64,000 bases of DNA. It comes from Coffea arabica. Lineage: Eukaryota; Streptophyta; Magnoliopsida; Gentianales; Rubiaceae. The translations under genes were made by a program, and so were the position numbers. The notes beneath the pieces were generated by a model that saw nothing but the letters and a program-made list of their open reading frames with translations, ran no database searches and was not told the DNA's origin. Every line of letters begins with the position of its first letter. The stretch's first letter is position 1. Below are positions 12,397 through 23,054 of the stretch, piece by piece. The stretch spans positions 13,724,111 through 13,788,110 of the forward strand of contig NC_092328.1 of assembly GCF_036785885.1 (NCBI RefSeq), read 5' to 3'.

Positions 12397-13167
12397 CCCA
12401 CTTGATGATGGGAAATTCACTGATCCGGAGTCTGAGGATGACCATTCCATTCAACCAGCTAATGGCGCATTCACAGAGGCTGCATCGGAAGAGAAGGCGA
12501 TGGAGGCTGGCGACTCCTCATAGCAACGTAATGGAATTACGTCTGAAGTGGCAAACGATACGCTCGAGAAGGTAGACCAAATTCATGACCCACGTAATGT
12601 GATATCAGTTGGAGACACACCCCTTGTGGGTACAAGTACAAGAACATAAATGAAAAAGCTACGGTTTAAAGATGTGCCACAGTTTAAAGATGTGTTCGAA
12701 GAATTTAAATGGGACATATTACATGGTAAGATCCCCCTCGTTCATCTAAAGCCTTTTCTTCATTTAAGTACAAAATGCAATGATAACAAAAATGAAGAAG
12801 AAAAAGATGATTCACAACATGATAAAGATAAAGACCAAGACCAGAACTTAGTTCACGAGCAATTTACCCAAGTGATTTCAAAGAAAGCGAGGAAGCAGCT
12901 TTCAAAAAAAAGGTAAAACAATGCAAACACGTCAAGATGTTAAACCAAATTCCCATGCTCACTCACAATCCCACAAATGTGGGGCACCCTCATGTGGATG
13001 ATTTCGTTCGATTGATCTGTTATGTGTTTGAATCATAGATTTTTCCATATGTTTGATCCATAGCTGTCTTTTTTTTACTTCAACAGAGGTCAGGTTTGGC
13101 CCCCTCTAACTTACTGTACTCTTTTTTGATATAAATAAATTCATTTGCAATCCAAAAAAAAAAAAAA
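12397..13167 (+). mobile_element. 5'-truncated LINE-like retroposon with poly(A) and target duplication
   Basis: The insert ends in a run of about 14 A (13154-13167), preceded by a 3' UTR-like 'ataaataaattcatttgcaa'. It is bounded by the direct repeat TAGTGGAA at 12389-12396 and 13168-13175. Inside is an open stretch at 12650-12916 of 88 codons that is acidic then basic, ending FTQVISKKARKQLSKKR, which resembles the charged linker or tail of plant LINE ORF1 proteins. Upstream codons carry stops. A retrocopy of an unknown transcript remains possible, because I see no reverse transcriptase. Confidence 0.55.
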
Positions 13168-13716
13168 TAGTGGAAGAAGAGAAAATGTCCGAATAACTTT
13201 AATCCAATTATAGTTACACAAATTCGTGCATGACTTGTAGACATAGCTTTCAAATATTTGTAATTAGGATTATGATGATTGCAATAACTATTGAAAGTAG
13301 GTGCTAATGTGAAGTTCTTTTCGAGACGATTGAAACATTCTCATTTTGTTTTTCCTTGTCACTCCATCCTATTAAAAATTTTACATTCAAATTAAAATAT
13401 TTAAAATATTTCTTTTACTTTCTATGTACATTGATATTTATTAAACAACTAAAAAAATTCTAAAAATATCTACTTCATTTGAAAGTTAATTGTAACTTAT
13501 GTAAAAATTGATAATCAACTCAATAAACATATAGAATTGATTGATTATATTCTAGAGAGATCTCTAATTAAGTTTTCAATTATCAATATAAGTGGAAAAC
13601 TCATTGTCAAATAATTATTCATAGTGCAAAACAATGTATCCATGTACAACACCAAATTTGACACAAAGAAGGTTAAGCATATAAATGAATGTAGTCTAAG
13701 TATGGAAAAGAGTGAA

Positions 13717-13891
13717 CACTAGCTATCATCTACATTTGATTTGATTGCTTGTGCATTGACGAGTCACTCGAAAATAATATTTTGCATAGTTAGAGAAGGA
13801 TAAGTCACTTTTTCGTGAATTTATATGTTGGCAGAAAGAATGAATCAATGATGATAGATTGGTGGGCTCAAAATGTAGATGATAGCTAGTG
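13717..13891. mobile_element. CACTA-like MITE with perfect 21-bp terminal repeats
   Basis: The first 21 bases, starting CACTAGCTATCATC, are an exact inverted repeat of the last 21 bases (13871-13891, ending GATGATAGCTAGTG). CACTA...TAGTG ends are the hallmark of CACTA (En/Spm) transposons. The 175-bp interior is non-coding. The three flanking bases (GAA left, TGT right) do not form a target duplication, so the assignment rests on the ends alone. It lies about 200 bp left of the gypsy element. Confidence 0.6.
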
Positions 13892-14089
13892 TGTTTATTG
13901 AATAAAAATGAAAAAAAAAAACCTATCTACATTTGCCCCCGTACCCCTTTCCTCATTTCTTCTTCTTCCTTTCCCTCCTCCTCTTTCTCCAACCACCACC
14001 TCTGCGATTAGGCCCCAAAGCCCAACCTTGGTCATTTGCTATCTGGACTAGATTCAGTTGCAATCAGGTTTGCAACCAGAGTTGGTCAA
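13892..14089. other. Pyrimidine-rich left flank of the gypsy insertion
   Basis: From 13930 to about 14010 the top strand is almost pure C and T. The matching right flank after the gypsy element (23650-23840) is purine-rich. Before the retrotransposon landed, these formed one pyrimidine-to-purine switch region, similar in composition to the interior of 45210-46349. Confidence 0.5.
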
Positions 14090-14674
14090 TGAGGATGGCC
14101 ATCTCGGCTCGGCCAGTCCGAGGCCTTATTCTGTGGGGTCTCCTAAAGCCCCACATCGGCACTGAGAATACCAACGCGAATGCAACCTATTTTACCACTT
14201 CGGCTAGGAACTCCGGGTCATACACCGAGGTGACACCAGTATAATAAATAACTGCTGAAGGCGGGAAAGGGCGTCTGGCACAGGTCATTGGAATGATAAA
14301 AAGCTGCTCTGACACTTGCTGTCTGTATCTGACCACTGCCCTTGCACAGCCTTTCACACTGACCAGTCAGATCAACATGATATGACATTCTTGTCAGATC
14401 TCTGGGGACCCGTGTTGACAGTCCCTCTCTCCAAATTGTACCCTATAAATACCCAACAACTCCGTTGAGGAAGGGGATGACGACCAATCTCCTGGTAAAA
14501 CCACACTAATACTCTCTTCTATTTAGCTATTCCCTCACTCCCGAACTGACTTAAGCTTCGGAGTTCTACTGGGGCATTCAGCCCCTCCTGTGATCTAAGC
14601 AGGTGACCTCGTCCCAGTGGACCACCCAGAGTAACCAGAAGGTTCACTCCAGCGGTACAAAATTCACCTCTTCA
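14090..14674 (+). repeat. 5' LTR of the gypsy element
   Basis: The 585-bp LTR starts TG and ends CA, identical to the 3' LTR except for five substitutions. A TATA box (TATAAATA) at 14444-14451 is the probable promoter for the genomic RNA, placing the transcript start near 14480. Confidence 0.95.
14444..14451 (+). promoter_or_regulatory. LTR TATA box
   Basis: TATAAATA in a C-rich context within the 5' LTR, repeated at 23409-23416 in the 3' LTR. It is the only good TATA match in the LTR and is suitably placed upstream of the LTR end. Confidence 0.65.
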
Positions 14675-14676
14675 AT

Positions 14677-14694
14677 TGGCGCCGTCTGTGGGAA
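14677..14694 (+). promoter_or_regulatory. Primer binding site of the gypsy element
   Basis: TGGCGCCGTCTGTGGGAA begins two bases after the LTR end, the usual position for tRNA priming. This primer site type is common in plant Tat-related gypsy elements. Confidence 0.85.
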
Positions 14695-14711
14695 CGCGAA
14701 GACATCAGAGT

Positions 14712-15928
14712 ATGAAGCCTACGCGTTCTAAGAGCAGGAAGGCTCTCACCATTGGTGCTGAGCAAAGCAATGCAGCTCAACAGGAAGATATTTCCGAAGG
14801 GCATGAGTCTCCGAGGACCCAGCCCGCAAACGAAGAAGCCATCACTCGTATGGCCGAGTTTGTAACCGAGAACCCCAACATCTTCGAGAAGTTGGGGAGA
14901 TATTTAAAGAGGCAAGGCAAGCAGAAGGCTGAGTCCTCTAAAAGAAAGTCAGATGGATCTCCTGAAGGTTCATCTGAAGAGGAGTCTGATGGGAGGCGCC
15001 TAAGCCGGAGTGCGTCGAACTGAGCGTTTTCCAAGGCCACCTCTAAGGTAGCCTCCCTAAATAAGGCCTTTTCCCGAGGTCTCCTGGGGCGACGACCTGA
15101 GGAAGAACCTCGGCCCCTGGGAATACCCGGGGTGAATTATATGAGAGCCCCGCCTTTTACTGACGACATTAACGAGGAAAGGCTTCCTCCAAACTTCAAG
15201 CTCCCTGCGATACCGTCTTATGACGGCCGAGGTGATCCCGAGGATCACATTCATGCCTTCATCTCGGCCTTCCGCTTATACTGCATCCCTGACCCTGTCA
15301 TATGCCGAGCTTTTCCAGTGTTTCTCCGGGGGACAGCTCGAAAATGGTTCTGGGGATTAGAGCCTAGGAGCATCTCGACTCTGGGGGAATTAGTGGAGAG
15401 ATTCCTCCATCGGTTCATCTCCTCCCGACCTACGACCAGGACCTCGGCTTACTTGCTGAACATGCAGCAGAACCCGGGGGAGTCACTTCGGTCGTACGTC
15501 CAGAGGTTCCATGAGGAAAGCGTACAAATACCTGACCCCAATGAGCAAGTCACCATTGCTGCATTCACCCATGGGCTTGTGTCCGGAGTGTTCAACACGG
15601 GGATCCACAAGAAGTATCCCCGCACACTCCACGAACTATGGTTGAAGGTCGAGAAGGGCATACAGGCCGAGGACCTCAACCGCATGAAGAAAGAAGTCCA
15701 AGCTGCTCGCCCGAGGGCTGACCCCCGAAGAGGGAAGGAGCTCGGCCGAAGTGAAACGGGGACAGGAAGCGGCTTCCAAAGTCCCGGCCGGGATCGGCGC
15801 AGTGTGTTCGATAGGATCTCCAAGGGGAAGTCACCCATCCCAGAGTCCGAACTGACTCCCCTTAACACCACCCGATCTCGGGTGTTGTCCGTAATAAACA
15901 AAATAACCTCGAAAAAGCTCCTCCCAAG
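14712..15928 (+). pseudogene. gag of the gypsy element, with one stop
   Basis: The first ATG after the primer site is at 14712. The N-terminus is basic (MKPTRSKSRKALT), followed by a charged region. A TGA at 15021-15023 interrupts the frame; reading continues in the same frame with the capsid-type gag domain (LPPNFKLPAIPSYDGRGDPE at about 15186-15245, then FLRGTARKWFWGLEP and NPGESLRSYVQRFHEE). The stop fits a CGA to TGA transition. Near 15915 the frame changes by -1 at the run AAAAAG into the pol frame. The protein would package element RNA into virus-like particles in the cytoplasm. In Tat elements gag and pol are normally one frame. Confidence 0.88.
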
Positions 15929-18900
15929 ATGTTCGGCAGCAAAGACAAGAGGAACTCAAACCTCTACTGTCTGTATCACCGGGACATCGGGCATGAAACT
16001 GAGAACTGCAACGATCTCAAAAAAGAGATCGAGAACCTCATCAGACAGGGGCACCTGAAGCAGTTCATCCGCCGAGGTGGAGGTCAGAAACGTAATGAAC
16101 CCCGACGAGATAACCGGGGTGATCAACGCCGAGACGAGAGGCGGCCCTCCAGAAGCAGTTGCAGGCCTCCAGAGGATCCTAGGGAGACAAAAAGGCCTCC
16201 CCGAGACGGATCCTCAGGACATGGATTAGGGTACAGACCCAACATAGCCGGGGTCATCAATATAATTATCGGAGGTCAGACGGGAGGAGACAGCCAGAAC
16301 TCCCGGAAGAGGACCTACAGGCAGGCTAACCCGGATCAGGCTGAGTCGAGTTTTCGTCTATCCGAGGTGATCACCTACGGGCCCAGTGACCCCGTCCCAG
16401 CTGCTTCGAGCAGTCATGAAGCTTTGGTGATTGAAATCCTCACCAACAACTACGTTGTGAAAAAGGTCTACATTGACCCGGGAAGCTCAGTTGACGTCAA
16501 GTACCTCCGTACCTTTGAGAGCCTTAAACTGGCCAGGGAGCGCATGACCCCGGTGAGAACCCCTCTTGTAGGGTTCGGGGGACACGTTGTGCACCCCGAA
16601 GGGATGGTGGCTTTGACAGTGACTGTGGGACGTCACCCCCGCTGCCGAACCATCCCCGTCAACTTCGTAGTAGTTAAAGCTGACTCGCCATACAACCTAC
16701 TCCTAGGTCGACCTACACTTAATGCCTTGCGGGCAGTATACTCTACCTATCATTTAATCTTTAAGTTTCCTACTCCTGCGGGGGTGGCCGAGGTCAGCAG
16801 GGACGTCTGCGCTGCCCGAGAGTGTTACCTCGCCACTCTACAAGCAGCCTCCCCATCAACCTCTAGAGCGAGGCCCGAGAAGAGGTCAAATATCCTCTCA
16901 ATAGATAGCATCGATCCTCAGCGAGCTGAGAAGATCCCGAGGCTGGAGACTGGGGATGAGGTGGAAGAGTTCCCCTTGGACCCCACAAAGCCTGATCAGA
17001 CGGTTCGTGTGGGCACCCGATTGCCAGGTCCGACTAAAAGAGATATGGTGGACCTCCTCAGAAAATACCGGGACGTCTTCGCTTGGGCCGCAGAGGAGGT
17101 TCAAGGAGTCCCGCAGCACCTCATGATACATGAGTTGAACGTCGATCCCCAAGTCCGCCCGGTTAAACAGAAAAGAAGGCACCTCGGCCTTGAGCGCAGC
17201 CGAGCTGTTGGTGAAGAAGTGGACAAGCTCCTCCCTGCGAAGATCATTCGTGAGGTTCAATATCCGACGTGGTTATCCAACCCGGTCATGGTAAAGAAGG
17301 ACACCGGGGTTTGGAGAATGTGAGTCGACTTCACCGACCTCAACAAGGCTTGTCCCAAGGATTGCTACCCCTTGCCCAAAGTCGACACCCTCGTGGACTC
17401 GGCAATGGGTTACGAGATCCTCTGTTTCCTTTACGCCTTCAAGGGGTACCACCAAATTGGGATGAGTCAGGAAGACCAAGAAAAGACGGCCTTCTACACT
17501 GACCGAGAAACATATTGTTACACCACCATGCCCTTTGGGCTAAAGAATGCCGGGGCCACGTATCAACGCTTGGTCAACCAAGCCTTCAAATCCCAGATCG
17601 GACGAAGTGTCGAAACCTACGTGGATGACATTTTACTCAAGTGCCAGACGACCTCTTCCTTCCTCTCTGACCTGAGAGAAGCCTTCGATGTCCTCCGGAA
17701 GACACGGATGATGTTGAACCCCAAGAAATGTGTCTTCGGGATCATTTCGGGAAAATTCTTGGGATACCTCGTCTCGAGGCGAGGCATCGAAGCGAATCCG
17801 GATAAGGTGAGAGCAATTCAAGAAATGTCTCCACCTCGATGCGTCCGCGACGTACAGAGGCTGACAGGGCGATTAGCCGCCCTGAATCGATTCCTATCAC
17901 AATCAGCTTCCAAGGCGTTACCCTTTTTCAAGGTCTTAAAGAAGGCTGACAGTTTCTCTTGGACTGAGGAGTGTCGGCAGGCCTTTGAACAATTGAAGGA
18001 ATACCTTCACCACCTCCCAACTCTTACCTCACCTCGCCCGGGAGACAAGTTATTCCTGTACCTATCCGCTGCAGCCGAAACTGTAAGTGCCGTGCTGATA
18101 AGGGAGGAAGGTGTACAAACACCTGTTTATTATGTCAGCCGAGTCCTCCGAGGTCCGGAGACCAAATACACCCAGGCGGAGAAGCTCGTGCTGGCCCTAA
18201 TCCATGCAGCCCGTAGGCTTAATCCCTACTTCTTAGCCCACCACGTGTGCCTAAGGACTGACCAACCACTCCGGCAAGTCTTGTCACGGCCTGAGGCCTT
18301 TGGATGCCTTACCAAGTGGGCTATCGAGCTGGGGGAGTACGACTTATCTTACGAGCCTCGCACGGCAATCAAAGCTCAGGCCCTCGCGGACTTCCTAGCC
18401 GAACTCACCTTCGATGAGGTGAATAAAGCCACCCCGGCTACCACCCAGGCAATTACACCAGCCACAGCCGAGCCACAACGGTGGATTCTGCATGTGGACG
18501 GCTCATCCAACAGTGAGGGTAGTGGAGCAGGCTTGCTCCTCGAAGACCCCCTAGGAGAAATATGCTCATATGCCTTAAGGTTTGATTTCGCTGCTTCTAA
18601 CAATGAAGCTGAATACGAGGCTGTCATTGCCGGCCTGCAAATAGCCCGTAAGCTTGGGGTCGCGCATATCCTAGTCTATAGCGACTCCCAACTCGTCGTG
18701 TGCTAAATACTAGGCCAATACGAGGCCAGAGAAGAGGTCATGCATCGCTACCTCTCCAAGGTCCTCCAGCTGGTGGCGCACTTCGAGTCCTTTCAAATCC
18801 AAAGGATACCGCGATCACTGAACAGGAGAGCGGACGCTCTTTCCCGGCTCGCCTCTACCTCATTCTCCGACCTGAACAAAGCAGTCCTCGTAGAGGTCTT

Positions 18901-20188
18901 AACCGAGCCGGGGTACGAAGGAGAAATAGTATACCCCGTTTACCCTGGGGACACCTGGATGGGGCCGCTAATTCGCTTTCTCAGCCGAGGTGAACTGCCC
19001 GACGACCGAGCAGAGTCAAGGAAGCTCCAACGTAAAGCGGCTCGGTACACCCTCCGACAAGGCCTCTTGTACAAGAGGTCTTATCTCGACCCTTGGCTGC
19101 GGTGCATTACGTCGGAAGAAGGCGAAAGGATTCTACAAGACATACACGAGGGACTCTGTGGTGCTCACGTTGGCTACAGGATGGTCGTTAAGAAAGCCTT
19201 ACTACTTGGGTATTTCTGGCCCACCATGAGGGTAGATGCCCAGGTCATGGTCCTTAGTTGCCCTTCTTGTCAGCACCATGCCCCTAAGCACCACCAGCCG
19301 ACCAATCTCATGATCCATATCACCTCGCCATGGCCATTCGAGCAATGGGGAACTGATATTATCGGTCCATTCCCCAGGGCTCCAGGGAATTATGCCTACG
19401 TGGTGGTGACAGTGGACTACTTTACTAAATGGGTTGAGGCAGAGCCTCTGAGAAGTATCACCGGGGCTGCTGTTCAAAAATTCTTTTGGAAGAATGTGGT
19501 CTGTCGCTTCGGCCTGCCCCGGGTGGTCGTCTCGGATAATGGCAGGCAGTTCGCGGATAATCCTTTCAAAGCATGGTGTGAAAACATGGGGATTAAGCAG
19601 CATTTCACCTCGGTTGGACACCCTCAGGCAAATGGACAAGCTGAAAACTTTAACCGAACTCTCCTCCATGGCCTTAAAACCAGGCTCCACAGGGCTGGAT
19701 CGTCGTGGATGGAAGAGCTCCACAGCGTGCTGTGGTCCTACCGAACTACGCCGAGGTCAGCAACCCAAGAGACCCCGTTTTCCCTAACTTATGGGTCCGA
19801 GGCCGTCGTCCCAGCCGAATTCATCACTGCAAATCCACGTATGGCCGCATACGCCGCCGAAATCAACGAGGAGGAACGACGAGTTGACCTCGACCTCGCC
19901 GAAGAGAAGCGTGATATGGCTGCGGCCAAGGCTGCCATCTATAAAAATATCCTAACTGGCTATTACAACGCTCGAGTTAAACACTTGCGATTCAATCCAG
20001 GGGACCTCGTGCTCCGAAAAAACTCGGTCAGCCGAGCTGAGCCTCAGGGTAAATTAAATCCCAGGTGGGAGGGACCCTATCGCGTTGTTGAGTCCAGCCA
20101 AAATGGATATTGTAAATTGGCATACCGAGATGGATCTCGGGTGCCCCGAACTTGGCATGCTGAAAATCTTAAGTTGTATTACCCTTGA
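15929..20188 (+). pseudogene. pol of the gypsy element (protease, RT, dual RNase H, integrase), with two stops
   Basis: Domains in order: a zinc-knuckle-like CLYHRDIGHETENC at about 15964-16005, an aspartic protease (DPGSSVD, Asp codon at 16475), reverse transcriptase with YVDD at 17618-17629, the first RNase H (FLYLSAAAETVSAVL), a second archaeal-like RNase H (LHVDGSSN, NNEAEYEA, YSDSQLVV) that marks the Tat lineage, and integrase. Integrase has the zinc-finger part (CPSC) and catalytic Asp codons at 19355 and 19535 and Glu at 19643, i.e. a DD35E spacing. Two in-frame stops break the frame: TGA at 17321-17323, at the place of a usual Cys before VDFTDLNKACPKD, and TAA at 18704-18706 inside the second RNase H, at the place of a Gln (CAA to TAA). 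Otherwise all catalytic residues are kept. The element cannot make a full Pol without suppression. Confidence 0.92.
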
Positions 20189-20458
20189 AGGGTATGTGCT
20201 TTTAATTTTAAGTTGAGTTATTTCTCACTTACTCTCTTTTTATTACAAGTGAAAAATAAGGGGACAAAGCAGTAGTCAAAAGAACAAAATTGAACTCAAT
20301 CAAAAAGAGGCAAAAGTATGCAAGAACAAAAGGCCAATTTTATTTAAGCACGAAGAGCAAAAGGCCGAGGTTATTTATGACCTCGGCCCCCAGAGTACAA
20401 AAGTGAAAGTCCGAGGTCGTAAATGACATCGGCCCTCTATTACAAAACACGAGTGCTT

Positions 20459-22642
20459 CTAAGCACCCCCTGCCCCGGGGTCCTGTTCACCCAGGGTCTC
20501 TCCGCTTGCCTCGGCGTCCTGCTGTCCTTCCTCTCCTCCGCCGGCCTGGCCCCCTTCAGCACTGTCGCCATCCAGCTCGAACTCCTGGAGCCACTTGTTG
20601 AATTCATCTCGGATTTCGGCCAGGTCTTTTCCAGCCTGGATGCCCTCACCCACGCGGTCGCATAGTTTCTTGGCATCCTCATTATAGTGTGAAGCACACT
20701 GAAGGGACTCCAGCTGCTCAGGGGAAAAAAAGGATGCCGCATCATTAATGGCCGACGTGTAGCCGAACATGAAACTCGGCCGAGTGAGCTCACCGAGGTC
20801 ACGGATGAAAGACTCCGACTTCCGGAATGCCTCCACGGCGGTGGCCCCGGCTTTGTCCATTGCCACCTTGGATGACTGTTCTTCTTGAGCTCTCCTTCCC
20901 CTCTCCTCATCAAGAGCAGTTACGAGGGAGTTGTTTGCAACCTCGGCCTTGTCTCGCTCCAGCTCGGTGGCCCTTAGCTTCCCTGCCAGATCGGCGATCT
21001 TCTTCTGGAGCTCGGCAGGTGATTCATACGTCTGTACGAAGTGCCCGAAGCGTTGGTACATCTCAGCCAAGAAAGCCGTGGTGGAAGCCCAGGAGACCGA
21101 GGCGCTTTGCATCAGCTCGGCGGGTGTGAGTTTCCTGGTGTAGGTATTGTCCCGGGGTAGGACCGAATGCACCAGGAGCTCGTGTGCGGTTCGGGGATCT
21201 TTGCATCGGTCGTTCACGCTTATATCCCACTCCGGACAGTACTGTGCGCCGTTGTGCCTTTTGTCCTCCCCCGCCGCTACGGAAGACACATGGTGGAGGT
21301 TGAATAAGGAGGACCCCGTGACGGGGTTCTCCGGAGTGATAGCTGCCGCTCGACCCCGAGGTGAAGAGGCTATAGTTACTCCACGGGAAAGAACTCCCAC
21401 AAGAATGGAAGAAGATTTGGACTTCCCCCGCGCGCCCGAGGTGTGCGAGCCCTCGCCTATGATCACCACGGCGGGCTCACGGTCGCCCGTTGCCGTGGTG
21501 GTTTTCTTAGCCTGTCTGGTGGAGGGTTCAGCAGTATCCTTGCGCTTCTTAGGTGCCCTCTTCGCCACCTTGGCCCCTCCCGAAGTTATCAGGTCAGAAA
21601 CCTTCACCACTGCAAAGAATGAAATAGAGTCAGTTAGAATTCAAGAAGGATAAACAAAGGAGGGAAATGGAAAAGTACAAGGTATCTTGAGCCTAGAAGA
21701 GAATAAGATGGGATGATCCGAGCTGATCAAGACTCGAATGAGTCCGCCTTCCACGAGCACCCTCTCGGGGAAGTCCCAACAGTTAATCCTGAGACCTGTC
21801 CCCAGTAGCTTCTTGAGGTTACGTTCCTCCAGCTTGCCCGGGGAGGTTTCTTTTACCGAGGTGGGAGGCCTCCACCAGAACCCCCGAGGAAAGTCCTCGG
21901 CCGGGACGAAAACGAAGTTTCATTTCCACTCCTTTATTGAGCTCGGGGCGTCATACACCAACTTCGGAACCTTATTTCCGAAGTAGAACCAGCCCTTCTC
22001 ACTCCCGTTGTTCTTGAGCGAGTAACAGCGGCGGAAGAGGTTGACCGTGGGCTCTATCTTTTGATGTCGGCAGAGCAACTGGAAGCCGACAAGAACGCGA
22101 ATCGCGTTAGGGGTGAGCTGAGTGATTCTCACCCCCCAATACCTAAGGCAGTCACGAAGAAATCTCTTTGTTGGCATCCTGAGCCCGGCTTCCAGTTGTT
22201 CCACATATATAGCCACCCTATCCTTCGGTGGCAGAGCGGCTGACTGTTGTGGCCGGGGTACATAAATGCTGTAGTCCTTCCTCCAGGGGTATTTACGGAC
22301 CACCTCGGCTGTGGAGGCTTTCTCCATGCTACTGCTGAAGCTCGGCATCTGGCCGTAGTTGAGCGTTGCCACATTCGGAGGAGTGGAAGGTTCTTGTACA
22401 CCTTCGTCCCTAGGGACTTCATTCCCGAGGTCATCGTTGTATAGGACCTCGGGGTCGACTTCAATTTCCACAGCCTGCTCTTCCGGAGTCCTGGCTCGAT
22501 GAGACGCCTCTGCTTGGTGAGACGCCTCGGAACCTCCTTCTCCGACGTCGGACAAAGTTCTCTCCTCGGAAGGGTCGTGCCTCTCCGCCTCGGTAAAATC
22601 CGGTCTCACTGTTTCTTTATGAGTGCGAGCCGTTCTAGCCAT
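20459..22642 (-). pseudogene. Antisense extra gene of the gypsy element, plant transposon-protein-like (Transposase_28-like)
   Basis: On the strand opposite to gag-pol, a long gene lies between pol and the 3' LTR. It probably starts at ATG 22642 (MARTARTHKETV), although the frame is open to 22921. The first part is acidic and Ser/Glu-rich, then comes a conserved-looking domain at about 22290-21923 (YVEQLEAGLRMPTKRFLRD, QLTPNAIRVLVGFQLLC, FYFGNKVP) that resembles the plant family called putative gypsy-type transposon (Pfam Transposase_28). A TGA at 21920-21922 follows KEWK, and reading continues beyond it (NFVFVPAEDFPRGFWW) to about 21670. After a likely intron ending TTTGCAG near 21612, a second exon (21610-20459, 383 codons) carries a basic KRAPKKRKD tract, a coiled-coil (about 21020-20850) and an acidic Gly-rich tail. 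Extra antisense ORFs are known in Tat elements; the function is unknown. Confidence 0.72.
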
Positions 22643-22777
22643 TATAACAGAAGAGGAAGAAGTGAACTTACTTTGAAGAAGTTGCTTTAAGAAAGTGCCG
22701 AAGTGAAAAAACACAGGAATAGGGCTCTGAAGCGATTTCGAATTTTGGTAAAGGATGAAACGGTGAAAAAGGCCTTC

Positions 22778-22784
22778 ATTTATA
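22778..22784 (-). promoter_or_regulatory. Antisense TATA box inside the gypsy element
   Basis: On the minus strand the sequence GCCTATAAATGAAGG places a good TATA box about 135 bases upstream of the probable ATG at 22642. That leaves room for a start site near 22750 and a leader of about 110 nt. It suggests that the antisense gene has its own promoter, separate from the LTRs. Confidence 0.5.
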
Positions 22785-23040
22785 GGCAACAGGGGAAAGC
22801 CGAAGAGGCGCGGCCTTTGAGATTCCCTAAAGCTTTCTCCCTCTCTCCTCATTAATGGAGGTGCTGTTCCTCTGACACTCGATTTCACTGATCCGACGTT
22901 AAAGCTGACAACCGTTTTCACCTCTCTCCTATTCCCATCTGTACGGTCGTGACGTGTCCCTGCTATGTTCCGTGCTTTACACGCTCGTTAGCCTCGGGAA
23001 GGGACGACTTCGGGAAACCACGACCTCGCTCTTCTCGAAG

Positions 23041-23054
23041 CTTGGGGGGCTTAG
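23041..23054 (+). promoter_or_regulatory. Polypurine-tract-like G run before the 3' LTR
   Basis: A run of six G within CTTGGGGGGCTTAG directly abuts the 3' LTR start at 23055. This is the position of the polypurine tract that primes plus-strand synthesis. Confidence 0.55.

Noticed and set aside
13933..14244. 103-codon open frame spanning host flank and LTR start
   Set aside because: It crosses the retrotransposon insertion boundary, and half of it recurs at the 3' LTR; a chance frame.
15132..20188. gag and pol pieces as separate genes
   Set aside because: They are one polyprotein interrupted by stops at 15021, 17321 and 18704 in an otherwise continuous frame, plus one frame change near 15915.
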